Below are positions 31,895 through 43,348 of a stretch of DNA of 64,000 nucleotides, piece after piece (the stretch's first letter is position 1; each line of letters opens with the position of its first letter). The notes under the pieces were generated by a model that saw only the letters and a program-made list of their open reading frames with translations, was not told the origin of the DNA and did not search any database. The translations under genes were made by a program, and so were the position numbers. The stretch is from Macrostomum hystrix (taxonomy: Eukaryota > Platyhelminthes > Macrostomidae): the NCBI GenBank assembly GCA_950097015.1, contig CATNEN010000029.1:620001-684000 (forward strand), given 5' to 3'.

Positions 31895-34885
31895 CAGGTG
31901 AAAAGTCTCGAGGAATCCTGGTAGAAATTCTCGAGGAATCCTGGTGAAAAATCTCGAGGAATCCTGGTAGAAATTCTCGAGGAATCCTGGTGAAAAATCT
32001 CGAGGAATCCTGGTAGAAATTCTCGAGGAATCCTGGTGAAAAATCTCGAGGAATCCTGGTAGAAATTCTCGAGGAATCCAGGTAGAAATTCTCGAGGAAT
32101 CCAGGTGGAAATTCTCGAGGAATCCAGGTGGAAATTCTCGAGGAATCCTGGTAGACATTCTCGAGGAATCCTGGTGGAAATTCTCGAGGAATCCAGTTGG
32201 AAATTCTCGAGGAATCCTGGTGGAAATTCTCGAGGAATCCTGGTAGAAATTCTCGAGGAATCCTGGTAGACATTCTCGAGGAATCCAAATAGAAATTCTC
32301 GAGGAATCCTCGTAGAAATTCTCGAGGAATCCTGGTAGAAATTCTCGAGGAATCCAGGTAAAAATTCTCGAGGAATCCTGGTAGACATTCTTGAGGAATC
32401 CTGGTGGAAATTCTCGAGGAATCCAAGTGGAAATTCTCGAGGAAACCAGGTGGAAATTCTCGAGGAATCCTGGTGGAAATTCTCGAGGAGTCCTGGTGGA
32501 AATTCTCGAGGAATCCTGGTGGAAATTCTCGAGGAATCCTGGTGGAAATTCTCGAGGAATCCTGGTAGACATTCTCGAGGAATCCTGGTGGAAATTCTCG
32601 AGGAATCCAGTTGGAAATTCTCGAGGAATCCTGGTGGAAATTCTCGAGGAATCCTGGTAGACATTCTCGAGGAATCCAAATAGAAATTCTCGAGGAATCC
32701 CGGTGGAAATTCTCGAGGAATCCAGGTGGAAATTCTCGAGGAATCCTGGTAGACATTCTCGAGGAATCCTGGTGGAAATTCTCGAGGAATCCAGTTGGAA
32801 ATTCTCGAGGAATCCTGGTCGAAATTCTCGAGGAATCCTGGTAGACATTCTCGAGGAATCCTGGTGGAAATTCTCGAGGAATCCAGTTGGAAATTCTCGA
32901 GGAATCCTGGTCGAAATTCTCGAGGAATCCTGGTAGAAATTCTCGAGGAATCCTGGTAGACATTCTCGAGGAATCCAAATAGAAATTCTCGAGGAATCCT
33001 CGTAGAAATTCTCGAGGAATCCTGGTAGAAATTCTCGAGGAATCCAGGTAAAAATTCTCGAGGAATCCTGGTAGACATTCTTGAGGAATCCTGGTGGAAA
33101 TTCTCGAGGAATCCAAGTGGAAATTCTCGAGGAAACCAGGTGGAAATTCTCGAGGAATCCTGGTGGAAATTCTCGAGGAATCCAGTTGGAAATTCTCGAG
33201 GAATCCTGGTGGAAATTCTCGAGGAATCCTGGTAGACATTCTCGAGGAATCCAAATAGAAATTCTCGAGGAATCCCGGTGGAAATTCTCGAGGAATCCAG
33301 GTGGAAATTCTCGAGGAATCCTGGTAGACATTCTCGAGGAATCCTGGTGGAAATTCTCGAGGAATCCAGTTGGAAATTCTCGAGGAATCCTGGTCGAAAT
33401 TCTCGAGGAATCCTGGTAGACATTCTCGAGGAATCCTGGTGGAAATTCTCGAGGAATCCAGTTGGAAATTCTCGAGGAATCCTGGTCGAAATTCTCGAGG
33501 AATCCTGGTAGAAATTCTCGAGGAATCCTGGTAGACATTCTCGAGGAATCCAAATAGAAATTCTCGAGGAATCCTCGTAGAAATTCTCGAGGAATCCTGG
33601 TAGAAATTCTCGAGGAATCCAGGTAAAAATTCTCGAGGAATCCTGGTAGACATTCTTGAGGAATCCTGGTGGAAATTCTCGAGGAATCCAAGTGGAAATT
33701 CTCGAGGAAACCAGGTGGAAATTCTCGAGGAATCCTGGTGGAAATTCTCGAGGAGTCCTGGTGGAAATTCTCGAGGAATCCTGGTGGAAATTCTCGAGGA
33801 ATCCTGGTGGAAATTCTCGAGGAATCCTGGTAGAAATTCTCGAGGAATCCTGGTAGAAATTCTCGAGGAATCCCAGTGGAAATTCTCGAGGAATCCAGGT
33901 GGAAATTCTCGAGGAATCCTGGTAGACATTCTCGAGGAATCCTGGTGGAAATTCTCGAGGAATCCAGTTGGAAATTCTCGAGGAATCCTGGTGGAAATTC
34001 TCGAGGAATCCTGGTGGAAATTCTCGAGGAATCCTGGTAGACATTCTCGAGGAATCCAAATAGAAATTCTCGAGGAATCCTCGTAGAAATTCTCGAGGAA
34101 TCCTGGTAGAAATTCTCGAGGAATCCTGGTGGAAATTCTCGAGGAATCCTGGAGGAAATTCTCGAGGAATCCTGGTAGAAATTCTCGAGGAATCCTGGTA
34201 GAAATTCTCGAGGAATCCTGGTAGAAATTCTCGAGGAATCCTGGTAGAAATTCTCGAGGAATCCAGGTGAAAATTCTCGAGGAATCCAGGTAAAAATTCT
34301 CGAGGAATCCTGGTGGAAATTCTCGAGGAATCCAGGTAGAAATTCTCGAGGAATCCAGGTGGAAATTCTCGAGGAATCCTGGTGGAAATTCTCGAGGAAT
34401 CCTGGTGGAAATTCTCGAGGAATCCTGGTAGACATTCTCGAGGAATCCAAATAGAAATTCTCGAGGAATCCTCGTAGAAATTCTCGAGGAATCCTGGTGG
34501 AAATTCTCGAGGAATCCTGGTGGAAATTCTCGAGGAATCCTGGTAGAAATTCTCGAGGAATCCTGGTAGAAATTCTCGAGGAATCCCGGTGGAAATTCTC
34601 GAGGAATCCAGGTGGAAATTCTCGAGGAATCCAAGTGGAAATTCTCGAGGAATCCTGGTAGGAATTCTCGAGGAGTCCTGGTGGAAATTCTCGAGGAATC
34701 CTGGTGGAAATTCTCGAGGAATCCTGGTAGAAATTCTCGAGGAATCCTGGTAGAAATTCTCGAGGAATCCTGGTAGAAATTCTCGAGGAGTCCTGGTGGA
34801 AATTCTCGAGGAATCCAAACGGAAATTCTCGTGGAATCCAGGTGGAAATTCTCGAGGAATCTAAGTGGAAATTATCAAGGAATCC
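31895..34885. repeat. 23-bp satellite, about 130 copies, with higher-order repeats
   Basis: Units contain CTCGAGGAATCC (an XhoI site in nearly every copy) then TGGTGGAAATT or variants. All three minus-strand frames run open for about 1,000 codons because 69 bases (three units) encode the same 23 residues in each frame. A marked variant block (TTGAGGAATCC ... GAGGAAACCAGG) recurs at 32391, 33081 and 33656, spacings of exactly 30 and 25 units. Not a gene. Confidence 0.97.
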
Positions 34886-34989
34886 AGGTAACAAATCTAC
34901 AGTAATCCAGGTGAAAATTCGTAGGAATCCAGAGAGAAGTTATCCAGGAATGTATGAAGAAATTCACCAGGCATTCCGATAGAAGTGCT

Positions 34990-35753
34990 TAATCAATAGA
35001 ATCAACAGATCAATTAATCAACAGATAGACATTTTTTGAGGTAATTATTCTTCATTTCTGGCTTTAATTACCTTAGGTAGCTGCCACAGTCTAATGACTA
35101 GTAGGAGTTAAAAGAAAGTTTAGCATCTGACCATGCCGTACAGCGTCACAGAGAATGAGTTTTAGACCTTACATTTTATATTACAGTCATTGCGCAACTC
35201 TACTTGAATCTCGCGCACTCCTGTGAGCTGAGTATTCTGAGCCGGTCGCTCCCATCGCCATATTCAAACAAGTAAAGATGCAATGCGTTCACCTTTACAC
35301 CCTGCCCCAACAGCAACTCTAGCATTGTCTCTGTTGTTCTCACCGATTGGCAATCGTTTTCCTCTCTTTAGTTTACTAAGTGGTAAGTACTTCTCATCCT
35401 GGTTTCTCCTACGGGCCTCTGTATGTAAGGGTCCAGGCGCCTGTTCTCAAGTCCCCGGGTTGTCTCACCCCACCCAATATTCCCCTCCTCCCACACCGCC
35501 TCCCCCTTCTGCTTCCTCCTCTCCTTCGTCTCTCCGTCTTCATCTCAAGCGTCCCAAGCCAGAGGATTGGGTAGTTGCTTGTTTGGCGGCCCCGCGCCAG
35601 TTTCCCGGAGCTGTGGAGAAATAAAAAGGCGTAATTCTTCTGCTCCAGCGTGCGTCTCACCGCCCCCTTCCTGCTCTGCCTCATCAGACTATTAGCTGCA
35701 GTTTTAGCTAGCCGCAAGACTCTCTATAGAAAAAGCAATCGTCACTTGTTTCA
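34990..35753. other. Upstream region of the transporter gene
   Basis: Probable promoter and 5' UTR of the SLC16-like gene. A GTAAGTAC donor-like site at 35384 could end a non-coding first exon, but this is not certain. Confidence 0.35.
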
Positions 35754-35947
35754 ATGGCCTATCGATCGGACGCGGAGGCGGGTGACTGGCAGCGAAATCA
35801 GCAGCAGCAACAGCAGCCGCCGTATCAGCACCATCAGCAGCAGTATGAACAGCAGTACCAGCCACAGCAGCAGCAGCAGCAGCATCAGCAGTATGAGCAG
35901 CAGTACCAGCCTCAGGCGCCGGCACAGCAGCAGCAGCAGACAGTGGG
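35754..35947 (+). CDS. SLC16-like gene, exon 1: Gln-rich cytoplasmic N-terminus
   Basis: MAYRSDAEAGDWQRN followed by CAG-rich codons giving Q/Y/H/P repeats (QQYEQQYQPQ occurs twice). Donor is GTCAGT after ACAGTGGG, phase 2. The long CAG runs make length variation likely. Confidence 0.75.
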
Positions 35948-37254
35948 GTCAGTTTTTTAACTTGTACAGACAAAAAGTGCTTTTGACTCCTGTCGAGAGG
36001 TTGTTAGTTCGTATCCCAGCACTTTTATATCCTTGACGCTTAGTACCCATTGTTTCATTTGCCTAACATGATTAGGTTTTAATTTTTTCAGTCAATTCAA
36101 TACAAACAAGTGAATCCTGTAGGTTGAAGAATTTTAAATAGAAATTACGTTAAACAGATGAAAGAGTTTCGCTTGAGTTTAATTATATGCAGAAGCTTGA
36201 AGCTTTTTATTATTAAAAAGCTCTGATCTCTATTTAGAATTAAGTTTGAGTGCAGCAGCAGCGGCTGTGGACATATATCAAAGTTTGCTGTTGCCACCCG
36301 GAAACTGGAAGCGGAGCAGTGTTGGGTTGTGCTGAGGCCGGGATTTGCCGATGGGGCTCAATCCTTGTCTGACCGGTTTGGCCACTGGAGGAAAGAAAAT
36401 CCCTGCTTTTATCCTGCTTTTATATAAGCGGGTCGGATAACTTCTGGTGTATCTTTGATGCGGACAGTTCCAATGCTTGCCTGATGGCGGAGTTTTGGAG
36501 GCCGATGGAGGAATTGGGGAGGGGAAAAAACAGCGATCCCCTTCCCGTCAGACGCAGGAGACGCTTCCCCTCTCAGACTGGCTTCCATTTTTCCTGGTTT
36601 TCAGCCTTGATCCCCTCCGCCGCCTCCTAAACCCAAGGAGCCGATCGGCTGCTCTGCGAGACCACTTGAAAAATCCCAATTCTCGTCTAACCCCAACGGT
36701 CGCCGCAGATACCACGGAGACATGGCCGGGCCGGCGGATAAGGCGGGAACATTTGAGTCTAGCGGAAGGAAATTTGAGTAGGGCCGTCTTGAGACCACCC
36801 TCTCTGTCAGCCTTGTCCATCGGCCTTTTCAACTGCGGAGCAGCCGTTTTCATTGAGTTTTTTGGGATAAATGAGAAAAATCAATGTCCCGCTTGAAGAG
36901 GATTTGAAGAGTGGGATAAGTTTTCTTTCAAACAAAAGTCAATGGGAATTGATGGAGAAAGCTAGAACGCTAATATGCTGATGAGGATATTTGCTGAAGA
37001 AAGTTTGACCTCGAACTTCCATTTCTGTTAACACACGCAATGCTGAGCTGTTGAAATTCATGCCTGGAGGGAAATTGGGCCATTTACGCGTAACTTATGC
37101 ACGAAATGTCCCAGCACTGCTGCTTTCTTCATTTTCACATTTTTCAAGCTTAAAAAATCTTTCTTCTGAATTCATTTTATAAAATAGGAAGTCGATTGAC
37201 GAAGGTCCAAATGGAACTGTCGGTTTCAGCGGTGGCGGCGGTGGCGGCGGCGGT

Positions 37255-37285
<31 letters not shown>

Positions 37286-39979
37286 CTCCAATGTGGCCCT
37301 GGGTAGTGCTGGCCTGCGCAGCAATCAATGTCATATTTTTAGGTGGAAAACGACGTGCGTTCGGTGTTTTCGTTGCGCAACTGCGCACTGAGTTTAACGG
37401 CACAACGTCGCTTGCCGAGCTCAACTGGATCGGTAAGGACCGGTTATAAAATCCCTAAAATAAAATGCTCTTTGCTTCGGACTGGAGCGTTTGCCTCTTG
37501 CACCAAGGTCCCTGAGCTCGATTCCGCGGCGAGGCCAGCGGAAAAGAAGGCTTGAGGGCTTGTGGTACAATTTACGCCCTTTAGAAAATTGAGAACCAAG
37601 GCGTAGTGAGAGTGTACACTGCCTGTCAGGGGCAGATGCACACACCTGTGTGAGTGTGTTTTAGCGGAAGGGGAAGAACTGCCTCCTCGCTGCCGGTGGG
37701 TCTACACTCACACAGCCATCCTGCAATTTTTCACTGAGTTCCTGTTTTTCAATTTCAGTCAGTGTCTAGTCTGTTTCGCGTCGCATTTTCCTAAGTATCC
37801 TACTTTTTAATTAGGCTTACTGTCTGCAATCTATTTTACCCCACTCAGTATGCATTGTATTATGAGATCGGTTGCGCAGGTGCAAAAAATGAGCCTTCCT
37901 ATCATTACCGAAGAGGATGCAGGATAGCCACCCACTCGATGGAATTATTTATTATGAGATAGTAGCAGCAAGTATAAATGATCATTTATTATTATTAAGT
38001 ATTAATATGCTGCTAATTATCTATTAGCAGCAAGTGTTCCAGTTTCTGTATAGGCCGATGGAAAAACTGGTTTGGACCGGATTCCAAGCACACACACAAA
38101 CACACGCACGCAAAACTATGGATCAATCGAACCTCTCTCTTAGCCGATAATTAAACGGAAGGAGGTTGCCACCGGGCAGGGGGTGAGGATGGGAGTGGCG
38201 GCAGGCGCCCATGATTTGAATAATTAATTCTGGCCTCCGGGAACAGCGCTTCCAGGCCGCTAGGAAGCAGGCTGAGTAAGGGAGAGAGAAAGGTTTCAGG
38301 TTCTCAGAAACTGGGCAACAGTTCTGAACGAGCTTTCTTCTGGGCGCTTTGGAGTTTCTCCCCACCCCCCGATGAGCGCTCTTTTTAAGTTCGTTTGTTC
38401 ACCCACTTGGTGAGTTTCATGAGGCGTGCAGCCTATATGGATTGCATCGAAATGAATGCATGAACGTCGTTACGTCGTTATCGCCATTAATTTAAATTAT
38501 TAAAAATGTACCAACCAGCGAACCGTGGATTTTACAGTCTTGTTCGTGCATTGAAAATCTTTTTTCTGCGGATTTCCCTAAGAACTGTATTCTTTCTTTT
38601 TGATTTTATCTATCACTGTAGGATGGTCTCTGAGACACAAGCAACCAATCACTGTAGGATGGCTTCTGAGACACAAGCAACCAATCACTGTAGGATGGCC
38701 TCTGAGACACAAGCAACCAATCACTGTAGGATGGCTTCTGAGACACAAGCAACCAATCACTGTAGGATGGCCTCTGAAACACAAGCAATCGTTTAATGTG
38801 GGTTCTCAATCGCTCATTATTCTCCATCTTTACCTTACAGGTGACAGCTACGCTGCTTTGGGCTACATGACTACAGCCGCCACCAGCACAGCAATCCTCG
38901 TGTCCGGCCGGAAATTCCGTCTCTTCCAGCTGCTCGGATCCTTGTTCATCCTGCTGGCCTGTGTGACCTCCGCCTACGTGCCAAACCCGCACTGGCTGTT
39001 CCTGACGCACACCCTGTTCCACGGCATCGGCAGCTCCTGCGTGCTCAGCGTGGTCGGTCTGATCGTCAACGAGTACTTTGACAAGCAGCACCGGCACCAT
39101 ATTCTAGCCACCACATTGGTCTCCGGTGGCTCCATTGCGTCCATCGTGTTCGTGGAAATGTACGCCTACCTAATTGAGACCTACACTTGGCGCAAAGCCT
39201 TCCTAATCCTTGGGGGCATATACCTGGTCGTGAACCTCAGTGGTGTATTTTTCTTCGGAAAGAATCCAGCTAAGCAGGACTACCTGAGCAGCAACAATAG
39301 CTGCCTGGGCGCTATCCGAGAGATCGAGCGCCGCAAACTGCCCTACCTTGGTCTGTGGTTCTTCGACCGCATCATGACAAGCATTGTCACCTACGGCATG
39401 CTGCTCAACTTGGCCGACTACGTAAGACGCCGTGAGAGCAGCCTCACCAAATCAACCCATCTCACAATGCTGTTCGCCTCCGGCGAAGCCAGCACCTACG
39501 CCATCGCCGCCGTGATCACCGCGTTCACCAAGGACCTGCTGCTGAACAGGCTGAAGTACATCCTGCTGGCCTGCACCGCTCTGCTGGCCGTCATGCTCGC
39601 TCTCTGGGAGCTCTGCGCCTCCAACGACGGCCTCAGCAAGCTGCTGGCCTACTTGTGCGGCTTCGGCCTCGGTCCGAGCATCACCTTCCTGTTTCCTGCC
39701 GGAGAGGAGCTCACCACTCTGCCGGGCCACCTAGCCTATCCGTTCAGCCTGGCTGGCATGGGAGTTGGCATGGCGCTGTCGCCCATTGTCACGGCGGTGA
39801 TCGCCGAAGCCTACGAGTACCGCGGCTTCTTCCTCATCCAGGCCTTCCTCATCTTCTTGAAGCTGCTGGCCCTGTGTGCCATTGTGCTGCTGCAGAAGCT
39901 GGTGCTGGGGCCTGGTGATGTTGAGTACGAAGCGGTCACTTTGGAGGAACTCAACCGAGAAGGCGAGGTGAAAAAATGA
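35754..39979 (+). CDS. Monocarboxylate-transporter-like (SLC16 family) MFS protein, 3 exons, 525 aa
   Basis: Joins of 35754-35947, 37188-37432 and 38841-39979 keep frame (phases 2 and 1) and give a complete protein. Residues 16-63 are Gln-rich, residues 80-96 are 17 consecutive Gly, and TM1 starts at MWPWVVLACAAINVIFLGG. SLC16 signs are the W-x-W start of TM1, NWIGDSYAALGY, and NEYFDKQHRHHILATTLVSG, which matches the YF-K-RR-LA-G signature between TM4 and TM5. Eleven or twelve hydrophobic segments are visible, ending LALCAIVLLQKLVL with a short acidic tail. The family moves lactate, pyruvate, aromatic amino acids or thyroid hormone across the plasma membrane; the substrate here cannot be read. 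It was taken to start at 35754 because that ATG opens the Gln-rich exon. Confidence 0.85.
36040..37187. other. Intron 1 of the SLC16-like gene
   Basis: No repeat or RNA structure recognised. Open frames near 36480-36900 show no domain pattern. Confidence 0.4.
37188..37432 (+). CDS. SLC16-like gene, exon 2: poly-Gly tract and first membrane helix
   Basis: After the acceptor TATAAAATAG the exon reads KSIDEGPNGTVGFS, then 17 Gly, then TM1. It ends LNWIG at a GTAAGG donor, phase 1, which fits exon 3 exactly. Confidence 0.82.
37478..37660 (+). repeat. tRNA-derived SINE, family B, in SLC16-like intron 2
   Basis: GTTTGCCTCTTGCACCAAGG and GAGCTCGATTCCGCGGCG form the tRNA-like head. The tail has AGTGTACACTGCCTGTCAGG and CACACCTGTGTGAG, both shared with the copy at 54000. 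Confidence 0.7.
38616..38793. repeat. 36-bp tandem repeat, 5 copies, in SLC16-like intron 2
   Basis: Units begin GGATGGCCTCTGAGACACAA and continue GCAACCAATCACTGTA. It ends less than 50 bases before the splice acceptor of exon 3. Confidence 0.95.
38841..39979 (+). CDS. SLC16-like gene, exon 3: remaining membrane domain
   Basis: 379 residues from DSYAALGYMTTAAT to a TGA at 39977. Strong acceptor TTTACCTTACAG. The frame is also open upstream through a 36-bp satellite, but that part is intronic. Confidence 0.92.
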
Positions 39980-42900
39980 GTGACTCGTGAAAGTGAAAAC
40001 TAGTTTGAATTTCTGTCTCTCGCATCTCATTAAATTTGTAACATTTTACGTTTTAGTTATACATGCAAAGTGTCCAGCACAAATATCCATTGTCAGTTTT
40101 TATGACCCGGGTTCTTCTCGGACGCAGAAATTAATCTCGGTACATCCATAAATACCCAATGCATACCTCATGTGACATCCATGGTAACAAAATTGAGATT
40201 CAAACTCGAATTCCCTAGTGCTTCAGTTCATCCGAGTGTAAAATGGGAACTAGCATTAGCTAGGGTGGCATTATGGGCGAATCGCAATAGCTGCGGCTGT
40301 GCCACTATCTGACTATCTAGCAAATTCTGACTACTGTTAGTAGACGATAAGCTCATATAGCCTAATTCGCTAACTAAAACGCAAAAGGCTTCTCTTCGGA
40401 CCAGCCGCAACAAGTAGCATAGAAAAATTAACTAATAGAGCCTTTTCTCTTGCGATGTACTTTTATTTGTAACCGTCAGGTGTGACTGTTAACTTTTTGC
40501 CGCCTTTTTAAATAACCCGTTATATCTTAAATTCGATTCAATCTTATAAAACAGTACATGAGCAAAATGCGTATAATTATTGTACTTCTGACACTGTGAT
40601 TTTGTATACAATGAGGAACAGAATGGCTTGAGGTGGGTTCCATCAGAGTCGTAGATAATCGATGTACATTCATAGTTTTAAAAAGCCAATAGTAATGCAG
40701 TCTATAAGTGTAGCGCTAAATCAAGTTAAATCTAGTTAAATCAAGTAAATTATAGACAAGTTAGATTAAAATATATATTTCAGCAAGCATATAAAAATAT
40801 TATATACTAATGCGCTCTTTGTTTAGCTGTACCGCATAAACTTAATAAAAATAGCTCTGCATTATTAGTTTTGATTCGCTTCATCTTTTGCATAAATGTC
40901 TTATTCCACCTACTAATAGCAGAAAGTATAGCATTTTCTAATTCGTGATTTATTGCTGAAAAATGCTTTGCTCTGTTAAAAAAAACAGAACCAGATTTTG
41001 GTTATCTCTCATGCGTTTTCTGTGGCTATTCAATTCTTTTCTCTGCACGTTTTACTCTATCATCTATCATCCGAGCTGTCAAACTTGGCCTTCTATGACA
41101 TTGGTCTAATGTTTATATGCTAACATAATACAGCTTGATAACATACGAGTTAGTTCAATAAAAAGCTTATCCACACGATTGTAATCAAATCCGCGGAAAT
41201 TGCCCAATAAACTTTGCGAACTAGAGCGAAAAAGCATACTTTATTGCTCTTCATAACAATAGTTTTATTTTAAATTATTATGTACTAATAAAATAAAATA
41301 TATAATATAATATAATATTATATTATATTATATTGAATTGTATTATATTTTAAAGAGCATTATTATGTATAATTAAATTAAGTAACGTAATTTGCAATAA
41401 AAATATTTTATCGTAAAGATGCTTGACTTTTAGAAAACTATTTATAACTCAAAGTAGAAACATTTAATAGCTTACGCTGGTATTTAGAAAAATACATGCG
41501 ATGGTTATAACGATTGATTGCAGACTTTTTGTGAAAATTTGCGTCAGGTCAAGTTAATAGTTTGTGATCTCCATGAATTTTGTCATCTTATTTTACTAAA
41601 ATAGAAAATTTAATGTATTCTCCTCTGGGCATTTAGCTGAACACAAATCTACCTAACTGTCTGCTTTTCAATCCCGACTCTTTGAGTCCCGACTCTTTGA
41701 GTCCCGACTCTTTGAGTCCCGACTCTTTGAGTCCCGACTCTTTGAGTCCCGACTCTTTGAGTCCCGACTCTTTGAGTCCCGACTCTTTGAGTCCCGACTC
41801 TTTGAGTCCCGACTCTTTGAGTCCCGACTCTTTGAGTCCCAACTCTATGACAGAAAGGGGAAGAGCTGGGTGCGAAACTTGGCAGGGTTCAACTGATTTT
41901 CATCCACTGATATAGTGCAAGAGATTGCAGCCAGCTCACAATAAGACAATACATTTTTTCTTGTCGAAACGCATCGGAGAAAGCCAGTATTAGTTTCAAA
42001 CATATCAAAATTATTCGTACTTATTATCGTTCTTTGTGAACACATGCAAATTATAGTTTTTTTTACAGCTTCCAGAATTTTTTGGAGAAAAGCGAGGGGA
42101 AATAAAAATGTGCATTTGCACGCCTATGAATAGCATTTTCACGTGTTTAAGGGGGCGAAAACACAATCAAAGCAACGAAGAAGAATAAAAAAAACAAGGT
42201 GTCTCAAAAAATGAGAAACGATTACGGAAAGTCCACACACTCGTTGTCATGTCGAGCTATGGGGCAGAAATGAAGACCGCACAAGTTTTTTTCCTACTTG
42301 CAACCAAGAGTTAAAGTACAGTGCAATAAAATATTATTTATTTATAACAAAAAAATAAGTAGAGATTGACGAACCGATTTCAATCGTTCGCTAACTATTT
42401 TCAATGCAAGAATGATTGGAAAGCATGCTACAATCTTTAGAGACATTTCGAGAAACTTTAGAGGATTTCAAATTAAAGACGTCGAATTTTTCGCGCCAAT
42501 TTGAACAGTAAATTTGAAGTGAATGAACAAACAAATTTGCACATGATGGTCACCTTCAAGAACTGCTTTTTATCAAAGTTTCATTGACTCGTTTTCATTA
42601 TGGCGAATCCGTCAGTGGAGGAGGCCTAATATTAAAAAAGTATAGTTATCGGCTTTAAAATTCCAATTTTCTGAAAAACGTTTTGAAAAACATTTTTCTT
42701 AAACCTTGAAAACATATTGTAAATGGCGTGAAAAATACCGAATAGAAACTTTATAATCTATTGGACACTGTGCAAAGCGTAACAAAACCGTATAATATTG
42801 AACATGTTTATCCAACAGAACTATGATTGCATCAGCTTCTCGGTACAACATATAAATTGTATACTGATCAATATACTACGAGCGTATTTTTAGTTTGTCT

Positions 42901-43348
42901 TAATTTTTGTAGGAAATTTTTTAGACTAAACACGAGACTATAGTTATATATAACACGGGCCAGCACTTGCATCACTGTACATATGCATTTTTGCGATGTC
43001 ACTAAGAGGCAATTATAGGAAACAAGACTATAAATAAAATTGTGAGGCGGAGATGCGTTCAACAAGTATCTTCAATCTTCAAATCCTTTGCATATATGAG
43101 ATCCATGAGCTGTAAGAAATCTGCTTCAATAAAAAATTAATTTGCAATTCTTGCTTACATAATAAATGTATAAAATAGTTCTCAAAACTGATCTCAAACA
43201 GGCTGTCCAACAAAACAAGTATGTGTCTATCTGTTTTTATGCATAGACATAATCCATTGCTAAGAACCTACAGAAGTTAGGGACTCAACTTTTAATCGAT
43301 GAACAATCGATCAATTGATAAGATGAATGCCAAAGCTATTGGTTGACC
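39980..43348. other. AT-rich intergenic region between convergent genes
   Basis: The 3' UTRs of the transporter and the arrestin point into this region. A SINE-tail-like piece (CGCAATAGCTGCGGCTG) lies at 40281, an (A/T)n palindromic run at 41285-41350 and a 15-bp array at 41674. I see no gene. Confidence 0.5.
41674..41840. repeat. 15-bp tandem repeat, 11 copies
   Basis: Perfect units GAGTCCCGACTCTTT. Each unit holds a GAGTCCCGACTC palindrome-like hairpin (stem GAGTC/GACTC), so single strands could fold into serial stems. Confidence 0.96.

Noticed and set aside
31515-34894. Three overlapping minus-strand frames of more than 1,000 codons
   Set aside because: They are the 23-bp satellite read in all phases; the same 23-residue unit appears in every frame and no unique domain is present except unrelated flanks.
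35283-35624. Pro/Ser-rich 113-codon ORF upstream of the transporter
   Set aside because: Pyrimidine-rich low-complexity DNA; better explained as promoter or untranslated leader.
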